Positions 58,055 to 64,000 of a stretch of DNA of 64,000 nt are shown here, piece after piece. The notes beneath the pieces were generated by a model. The model saw nothing but the letters and a program-made list of their open reading frames with translations. It was not told the origin of the DNA and searched no databases. The stretch is taken from NCBI GenBank assembly GCA_037355855.1, contig CM074769.1, forward strand, positions 1,674,001 through 1,738,000, read 5' to 3'. Position numbers and translations under genes: made by a program. Origin of the DNA: Pseudo-nitzschia pungens (lineage: Eukaryota > Bacillariophyta > Bacillariophyceae > Bacillariales > Bacillariaceae). Position 1 is the first letter of the stretch. Every line of letters begins with the position of its first letter.

Positions 58055-58841
58055 TCGAGCCGGCAATGATGCCGGATGAGCTTGCGATGCGAAAAGAGGT
58101 ACAGTCGTGGGAAAGATGTGGAATCCAGCAGTACTAACAAAGTACTATAATACTGAACTACCTAGCCTCGTCTGGTTGGCAAAGGTCTAATATGAATGGA
58201 ATCGTTGCATACCAATTCAGTTCCATTCCCATTCCAGTCCATTCGAACGAAACTCACGCAGTTTTTGCATAGCAACAAAAGGAACCGTCTTCTTGGCTAC
58301 TTGTCTCACAAGAGCCCAGATCTGACTGTTGCGCATCTATCGCGTCGTATATCAGTGCTGTATTTTCTTCAATGGTATGCCTCGAGCATCGTCGTCTGCT
58401 TCTTCCTCGTGTGACGACAGACGTGGGCATTGATTCGTTCGACCGGCGTTTTCGGCCGACATGGGGTTTGTTCCTGTTGTAAATCATAATAGAATATAAT
58501 TACAGAACTATGGAAATAGAAAACAGTAGTTGACACAGTACGTACGCACGCATTGGAATGCCAAAAGTTTCAACAAGCCTCCTGCGGTCCAACCGCAGCG
58601 CGTCAACGACGCCAATGGGCCAATGATTTGTTTCGCTTCGTGTCCTTTCGTTTGCCAAACGATCATCATCGCTTCGATCCTCCGAGTCGTCTCCCTTCCC
58701 AGCGCGGATTCGCGGACACGGCCGTTTCTATCCTGGTCTTCCCCAGGTTTCTCGGGGCGGGCAATACGGGCAATTCACTGACTCATCGCCTACGCACCCA
58801 CCCATGCATGCATGCACGCATCGTCCAGTCGAGAATCGAGG
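58055..58841. other. Intergenic host DNA between convergent genes
   Basis: Shared 3' region of the COMT-like gene and the minus-strand membrane-protein gene. I see no domain-bearing ORF, RNA gene or strong repeat. Confidence 0.45.
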
Positions 58842-59276
58842 CTACGCCGTTGGAGACCGAGGACAGAGCGCCGTCGACTCGTCGGAGGAAGAATCTCCGC
58901 TCGTTGCCATTCCGAGCTCCTCGTCGTTTTCGTCGCCGGCCGGCATCAGTTCCCGCAACGAGAGGTAGCGGTTTTCGTCCCCGCCGCTGCGACTCGTTGC
59001 CGCTCCGCGCCTCTCTCGCTCCAACGCCAATGACAACGCTTTCGCCAATTGCCCGGCCCAACGTATCCCAAAGACCACCGCCGTTGCCAGGGCCAGGATC
59101 CTCCACAGCCTCCGCGAGGCGACCGTCTCGGTGCGCAATCCGAGAACCTCGCTGAAACCCCACACGGCTCCGCCGGCTCCAAAGACCTCCAGGACGAGCC
59201 CGGAACCAAAGTCCTTGCACAACGACAGTGCCACTGTGGCGTTGCGGGATGATCCGTCGGGTAGTGACAGCGGCAT
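58842..59276 (-). CDS. Small hypothetical membrane protein
   Basis: The product is 144 residues from ATG at 59276 (MPLSLPDGSSRN). The frame is open further to 59351 but the extra part is low in quality as protein. Residues about 13-45 (ATVALSLCKDFGSGLVLEVF and the following Gly-rich stretch) and about 57-78 (WRILALATAVVFGI) are hydrophobic and could form two membrane helices. The C-terminal half is polar and acidic, with SLRELMPAGDENDEE. I do not recognise a family. The opposite-strand and other-frame ORFs here have repetitive, Arg-rich composition and are less protein-like. It is divergent to the ferredoxin-like gene, 700 bases away. Confidence 0.55.
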   Translation of the reverse strand: MPLSLPDGSSRNATVALSLCKDFGSGLVLEVFGAGGAVWGFSEVLGLRTETVASRRLWRILALATAVVFGIRWAGQLAKALSLALERERRGAATSRSGGDENRYLSLRELMPAGDENDEELGMATSGDSSSDESTALCPRSPTA

Positions 59277-59974
59277 GGTGTGAAGGATCTGCGAAGGAAT
59301 TGGGTGTGATTTGGTGTGGTGCTGTGTACCGCACGAGTATCTTGTGTACAATGCTATTGCGCAATGGAAGGATACGTTTCTTTTTCGGATGTTGATGGGT
59401 TAGTGGAACCGATTCAGCACTCGTATGATACCACTAGCGGTACAGTAACCTTACTGTATGTTCGTAAGGTAGAGAGGCCAAAAACGGCAAGGACTTACCA
59501 ATCAACGCCGGCAGTCCCCAACTTTTGTGTTCCATCCAATCCCAAAAAATGACAGTTCCGGTTTTAGTCCCGTCACACCATGACTAAAATTTTCTTTCGG
59601 TTCCGGGTTTCACACATGCCAATCGATGTGACGTCATCTCACACAGTAATTAGTGAGTCAACAAGAAGTTGCCGGTAGCAAGGAGGAACGCGTCGTCAAA
59701 AGTTGTTTCAGCAGAAAACCTACGTAAAGAATCGTACATAACCTTACTTCGTACTTCTAAAGAAAGATGGTAAGCCTTAATTATGAGGTAATTTCCTGTA
59801 CTCGTACTTCGTATCTGGTACGTAGTATCTGGTATCAAAAGTAAGAGTATCGAATCGAACGTCGACAATCGCGAACTTTCGAAGAATCATCCATCGATCG
59901 ACTCAATCAATCTCAATTGGATCGAACAGCGGAATATCGCAACAATACACTCTATTCTTCACTCGATTGAAACC
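59277..59974. other. Divergent promoter region
   Basis: Host DNA between the minus-strand membrane protein and the plus-strand ferredoxin-like gene. Contains the TGACGTCA palindrome and several TCGTACTTCGTA-type phrases (about 59750-59825). No supported gene. Confidence 0.5.
59629..59636. promoter_or_regulatory. TGACGTCA bZIP/CRE-type site
   Basis: Perfect 8-bp palindrome about 340 bases before the plastid ferredoxin-like start codon. In diatoms TGACGT elements are bound by bZIP factors and mediate CO2/cAMP and light responses of carbonic anhydrase genes. Function at this locus is inferred. Confidence 0.4.
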
Positions 59975-60757
59975 ATGGCGTTCCGTCTCTCCTGCATCGC
60001 CCTCCTGCTGGCGGCCTCCCAAGCCTTTGTGCTCCGGACTCCCTCGTCCTGTCATCTATTCGGCAGCAGCAGCAGCAGCACCACCGCCACCACTAAACTG
60101 GCCTCCACCACCGACGCCTCGACGGATGCCTCCCTCCTGTCCGTCACTCTCGAAAAACCCCTCGGAGTCATTCTCGAGGAGGTCGAAGAGGGACAACCCA
60201 AGGGAGTCTACGTCCTGGAGCTCGCCGAGGACGGATCGGCCGCGGCCTCGGAATTCAAGGACCAACTGGTCGGCCTGCCCCTCGGAAGGGTCGAGGGCAC
60301 CGACGTGACGGCCATGGATTTCGATTCCGTCATGGACCAGCTCATCGCGGCCCCGTCGCCCATCAGCCTCGATTTCGTCCTCGAGCCGGCCGCGGTACCG
60401 GCGCCCGCGGATGGAGATGCAGACGCAGACGCCGATCCCTTTCCGATCGGCACCACCGTTGCCATCAAGGTGTTGGACAACAACGGCGTGCCGGAAACGA
60501 TCGTCGAGGCCAGAGTGGGGGACAACCTGCGGACCACGCTGCAGCAAAACAACATCGAGGTCTACCAGGGACTCAAGCAAAAACTGGGCAACTGCGGGGG
60601 CGGCGGTCAATGCACCTTTTGCGCCGCCGAGTTTGTCGAATCCGAGGGATGGGCCGAGCGGTCCGACTACGAGGACCAGAGGCTGGCCAAGTCGCCGACC
60701 GCCCGGCTGACCTGCCTCAACAACATCCAGGGACCGGCCACCATCCGGCTGGTGTAA
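59975..60757 (+). CDS. Plastid-targeted PDZ and 2Fe-2S ferredoxin-like protein
   Basis: The product is 260 residues. Residues 1-17 form a signal peptide cut at ASQA|F, and the following Ser/Thr-rich, acid-poor stretch (18-50) is a transit peptide. Together they make the bipartite signal for diatom plastids. Residues about 52-135 resemble a PDZ domain (LEKPLGVILEE, GVYVLEL, VGLPLGRVEG). After a Pro/Ala/Asp linker, residues about 155-260 resemble a 2Fe-2S ferredoxin with C207-x5-C213-x2-C216-x30-C247, close to the plant-type C-x4-C-x2-C-x29-C. A membrane anchor is not seen. Likely a stromal electron carrier or assembly factor held to a partner by the PDZ domain. Partner unknown. Confidence 0.82.
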   Translation: MAFRLSCIALLLAASQAFVLRTPSSCHLFGSSSSSTTATTKLASTTDASTDASLLSVTLEKPLGVILEEVEEGQPKGVYVLELAEDGSAAASEFKDQLVGLPLGRVEGTDVTAMDFDSVMDQLIAAPSPISLDFVLEPAAVPAPADGDADADADPFPIGTTVAIKVLDNNGVPETIVEARVGDNLRTTLQQNNIEVYQGLKQKLGNCGGGGQCTFCAAEFVESEGWAERSDYEDQRLAKSPTARLTCLNNIQGPATIRLV

Positions 60758-61184
60758 TGAATCAACAATGAATCACTGAATCAATTACTAATCAGTGAAT
60801 GAATGAATTGGTTAATTAATTAATTAATTGATTCTGTCGCTGGTGTGTGTGAAAGAAAGAATGAATTCATCCATCGGCGGTTTGCGAGGAGCGTGACAGA
60901 GCCGCGATGGATAGGAAGAATGTTTTGGAAACTACTACTACAACTACTAGTACTAATACTATTTTAGATGCACACAACAACAACGAGAAAATGTCACGAA
61001 AAAAGATACTCTACTTAGTAGTAACAATGGTTCCGTTTTGACAGTAGTGTTCCGATTTTCTATGCAACAGCACTTTTCTTGTGGTTCACACCAGTACTGA
61101 GTCATTGCCTGATTGAATAGAACGACAGGACAACATTAGTACTATGATACTACTACTAGTATTACTAGTAGTACTACTAGTAGT
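60758..61184. other. Intergenic DNA with simple repeats
   Basis: Holds a TTAA/TAAT tetranucleotide run (about 60806-60830) and two ACT/AGT trinucleotide tracts (about 60937-60962 and 61141-61184). The second is a near-palindromic series of TACTACTAG and CTAGTAGTA, and the LTR element begins right after it. No gene. Confidence 0.5.
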
Positions 61185-61229
61185 TGTGTTACACTCTAAG
61201 GTAGAAATACGCGATAGGAGTATTTTAAA
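61185..61229 (-). repeat. Outer end of left LTR of the Gag-only element
   Basis: This is the confirmed part of the LTR. It begins TG and matches 63956-64000 in all 45 bases. Confidence 0.75.
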
Positions 61230-62621
61230 GAGGTATGATTAAAAATTGTGTTATGAAAGAGAATGGTTGAATACTTTACGAGATGGGAATGATTTCTTGA
61301 GTATGGAATGAATGATCGAATATTGTTCGTTGAGTCATTTGAATCTTTGTTTGAATTGTATGTGTATTCTTGTACGTTGGATGTTCAGTATATGTACATG
61401 AATATTATACATATTCTTGTGTATTGGAGCACATGCGGGATTCAATAATCATTTAGAGCCTCTCGTAGGGTACCTACGTCAGCATGTAACATAGTTCCCC
61501 AATGATTAGGTGAAGTTTGCATGTGGTTCGATAGTATAGGTTCGCAGTTGAGTAGTATCGATGGAAAAGAGGTATGCTTGTTCGGAGAACCGGTTGAAGA
61601 TGATATATGCCATTTCAAATATTCTGAAGATATATGGTAATGTAGATCGAAGTGGGATTGAAGAAGGTTCTTTGTGATACTCAAAAAATCGAAGATTTGT
61701 TTCTTGGTGATACTGAAAATCGAAGATTTTTTGTTTCTTGTTCTCGAGAAGGTTCATAATGACATGCTAAAAATAGCAAGAAGAGTCGAAGAAAATTCTT
61801 TTCCTCCCCCAACTGTGATGTACCTCTCGGGGTAGTGGAGCTGATTTTGAAATTAAGTTGATGTTTGAAATTGATTGCTCTTTGGCATAAAAACACCTCC
61901 TGTATTAGGAGTTAGGTAGGTGAAAAGCCGAGCGTTGGATGTGTTGCTTGCCGTATCTGCGATTGTGTATGTTCAAGCAGAGAGGGGACGCATTGTTAGT
62001 TAGTTATTGGGTAAATGTATATAGAGATTCAGTTGCGATTTGCCGGATACTTTGCCGGTCTGTATTTGGGTGTGTTTGCAGCAGTCTACTGGAATTTCGG
62101 ATTTTGTAATTCCAGAGCACCTCTGTGGGTTTAGAATGTGGATTTTGTGGGATTGCTCTCTTATTTTGGAGCTCCCTGTAGACTATTTGTTTGTCCGGAA
62201 CAAGGTTGGCCTTGTTATTGCTGCTGTACCCTTTATTTTGTTTGCGTCTGTACCCTTATCGATATCGATATATGATTCGATTCGATTGTTTGATTCGTTT
62301 GGCATAAGCGTCTGTACCCTTGCAATTAGTTCGCGTCCGAACCTTTTGCTGTTATTTGTATTTGCCATTTTTGAATCTTTTATTTTATTTGGTTGATTGT
62401 CGTTGCCGTCACATTGGAGCGGACTGGAGCGCTTTGGATTTTAGTTCGAACATTTTGTTTTGGTGCAACAGGGCTCATCTCTGTAGGTTCCTTCCCCTCT
62501 TTTCTTGGGAGTTCTCCTCCATGCGTCTTCCCAGTCAGCAGGGCTGATCTGGCATTCAGTTCCAGGGGAACTGAAGGCATGGTGCTGGATACTGTGATCC
62601 TTTTGTTAAGTGTTCGAGTGG
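61230..62621 (-). other. Left LTR remainder and 3' region of the Gag-only element
   Basis: No supported ORF. Pyrimidine-rich tracts at about 61796-61810 and 62489-62507 would be polypurine tracts on the element strand, and either could mark the inner end of the LTR. CCTCCTGTATTAGGAG near 61898 is a short hairpin. Confidence 0.4.
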
Positions 62622-63704
62622 CTATGGTTGCCATGTGAGGCTGCCGTCGGAGTTTCTTTCGACGCGTCCTCCATGTTGCATGCAATAGGATTCAATTGCT
62701 TGCTTCACGTGGGCTTGGAGCGATTCGGTTGAAGCAGTGCTTCCAGTTTCATTGCTAGGAGTCGTAGCAGTGCTGTTGTTGCTGCTATTGCTCCTTTTGG
62801 AATATCTGTTCTTTGGGCATTCGGACCAATCGTGGTCATGTCCTGGAATTCTGCAGGGGTTGTTGTACTTTCTTTTGCCACCGGATGGCTCCTGCTCTTT
62901 TTCTTCTTCGGATTCAGCGTCGCTGTCATTGTCTGAATTAGAGCTGTTGTTGTCAGCGTCCGAATCAGAGCTGTTGTTATTGCTGTCAATGCTTTTAGCG
63001 TCGGAATCTTCATTTGAATGAGCGTCGGACGCTTTTCTTTTTGCTTGACGTTCTAAACAGCTCATATGATCGATGATGAATTGTACGGTGGTCTCTTCTT
63101 GTATTCCTTGGTGGATGAGACCATAGCTGTTGATCCATTTATCTGGGAAGCTGTGTAGCAGAATTGTTTTCGCTGCTGTTGCTGAGAGGTCAGGGGCATG
63201 GCCTTGGAGTCTTTTAGTGTATTTGAAGAGCTGTTCCATTCGGTCTGCATGATGTTTGCAGGAGACGTTGCTTGGTTTCTTGCATTCGGAGCTTCGAAGG
63301 TAAGTGTGCATGATATCTTTGGCGTCTGCCGCATTGCAGAATTGCTTGATAAAGTCAATGATTGCTTGTTCATATCCTTCGACGCTTTCTTCATATTGGA
63401 ATTCATCTGGATCCAGGGGATCCTGTAGCATTTCATTCCACTTGGATTGAGTGTCTGTATTTAGGCATCTGCTGAAGTGAGTGCTGTAGTCGGTGGTTGG
63501 TAGTCCTAGGAGCTTTGCGGCGTTCCTGAAGGCTTCTTCAACAAATAGGAATTCCTCGAGTCCTCCTTTGTTGGTGAATAGAGGGATCTTCATGCTGTCG
63601 GTGTTCCCATTGGCATGCGTAATGGAGAGCTTGGTGAGTTTTGGCTTGCTCCTCTTGAAGGAAGGGATGTAGTTGATCGGAGGATCTCTGTAAAGTCCTG
63701 CCAT
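62622..63704 (-). CDS. gag: Gag-like protein of an LTR retroelement
   Basis: The product is 360 residues from ATG at 63704 (MAGLYRDPP). Residues 50-215 are helical, with the layout of a retrotransposon capsid (RNAAKLLGLP, QSKWNEMLQD, FIKQFCNAADAKDIMHTYLR). An acidic Ser/Asp/Asn tract follows (about 235-275), then CRIPGHDHDWSECPKNRYS (about 288), a Cys/His cluster like a zinc knuckle but with nonstandard spacing. The Ser/Asn-rich tail ends at TAG (62622-62624). No protease or RT follows. It is unlike the Gag of the copia elements here. Confidence 0.72.
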   Translation of the reverse strand: MAGLYRDPPINYIPSFKRSKPKLTKLSITHANGNTDSMKIPLFTNKGGLEEFLFVEEAFRNAAKLLGLPTTDYSTHFSRCLNTDTQSKWNEMLQDPLDPDEFQYEESVEGYEQAIIDFIKQFCNAADAKDIMHTYLRSSECKKPSNVSCKHHADRMEQLFKYTKRLQGHAPDLSATAAKTILLHSFPDKWINSYGLIHQGIQEETTVQFIIDHMSCLERQAKRKASDAHSNEDSDAKSIDSNNNSSDSDADNNSSNSDNDSDAESEEEKEQEPSGGKRKYNNPCRIPGHDHDWSECPKNRYSKRSNSSNNSTATTPSNETGSTASTESLQAHVKQAIESYCMQHGGRVERNSDGSLTWQP

Positions 63705-63955
63705 GGTTCTTGATTCAAGGCGTTCGCTCGATTTGGTGTTCGATCGATTCGGTGTTTCGTAGTTATCGTTTCGATCGTCGTAGATTTCGATCGGCGTTTT
63801 CTGGAATTGCGATTGTTTCGTTCAATCGCTTGTCTTGTAGGATTTTGCTTGTCAGGGTATCGATGTATCCCTGTTGTTTAGGATAGAGGTTGTTTTGGAT
63901 GATTCAGTACTGAGTTCCTGTCTGTCTTCTACTTTAAAAGATAAACAGTAATTAC

Positions 63956-64000
63956 TGTGTTACACTCTAAGGTAGAAATACGCGATAGGAGTATTTTAAA
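63956..64000 (-). repeat. Right (5') LTR of the Gag-only element, partial
   Basis: First 45 bases of the LTR, identical to 61185-61229; it continues past the window end. Confidence 0.72.

Larger units (their letters stand above)
61185..64000 (-). mobile_element. LTR retroelement with Gag only, cut by the window edge
   Basis: The 45 bases at 61185-61229 (TGTGTTACACTCTAAGG...) recur exactly at 63956-64000, which marks the starts of two direct LTRs. The minus-strand unit between them has a leader (63705-63955), one Gag ORF, and about 1.4 kb to 61185 that includes the left LTR. There is no room for pol between the LTRs, so the element appears non-autonomous or pol-deleted. The inner end of the left LTR is not determinable because its partner runs off the window. 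Confidence 0.68.

Noticed and set aside
57131..58066. Minus-strand 311-residue ORF
   Set aside because: Antisense shadow of the GC-rich COMT-like gene; the sense frame has the methyltransferase motifs.
58553..59155. Plus-strand 200-residue ORF and minus-strand 193-residue ORF (58783-59364)
   Set aside because: Both are Arg/Pro/Ser-rich off-frame readings of the same GC-rich DNA; the 144-residue minus frame has plausible membrane helices and an ATG in good position.

Overview
The window reads as nuclear DNA of a diatom, probably a raphid pennate. The evidence is a plastid protein whose N-terminus is a signal peptide ending ASQA|F (the ASAFAP-type bipartite signal of secondary red plastids), Ty1/copia elements with an LDSHADT protease motif, few and short introns, and large coiled-coil genes. 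Species is not determinable from the sequence alone. About two thirds of the 64 kb is retrotransposon; host DNA is 1-944, 10731-11243, 31805-46586 and 56588-61184.

Layout. 3-149: C-terminal end of a host gene. 501-590: orphan LINE 3' tail. 945-10730: complete copia element on the minus strand (Copia-L). 11244-31785: two non-LTR elements, LINE-B (plus, 21907-31603) nested in the 5' UTR of LINE-A (minus), each with its own target-site duplication. 31987-32249: two tandem copies of what appears to be a circularly permuted tRNA-Cys(GCA) gene, in which the 3' half of the tRNA lies before the 5' half and a Pol III T-run follows. 34447-45096: a two-exon gene for a PDZ plus coiled-coil protein of about 3,490 residues containing two families of exact-length internal repeats. 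46587-56587: second complete copia element of the same family, opposite orientation (Copia-R). 57170-58054: catechol-O-methyltransferase-like gene. 58842-59276 (minus) and 59975-60757 (plus): a divergent pair, a small membrane protein and a plastid PDZ/2Fe-2S ferredoxin-like protein, with a palindromic TGACGTCA site between them. 61185-64000: a minus-strand LTR element that shows only a Gag ORF, cut by the window end.

Main points. The tRNA-Cys locus is the most unusual item: the reassembled molecule has four perfectly paired arms, U73, a GCA anticodon, consensus A and B boxes in reversed order, and a bulge-helix-bulge-like junction; the tandem copies differ only outside the mature tRNA. In both copia elements Gag and Pol share one reading frame broken only by a single UGA, which predicts stop-codon readthrough. 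In both LINEs the ORF2 AUG overlaps the ORF1 stop (ATGGTTAG), which predicts termination-reinitiation. All four large retroelement copies look intact and young.
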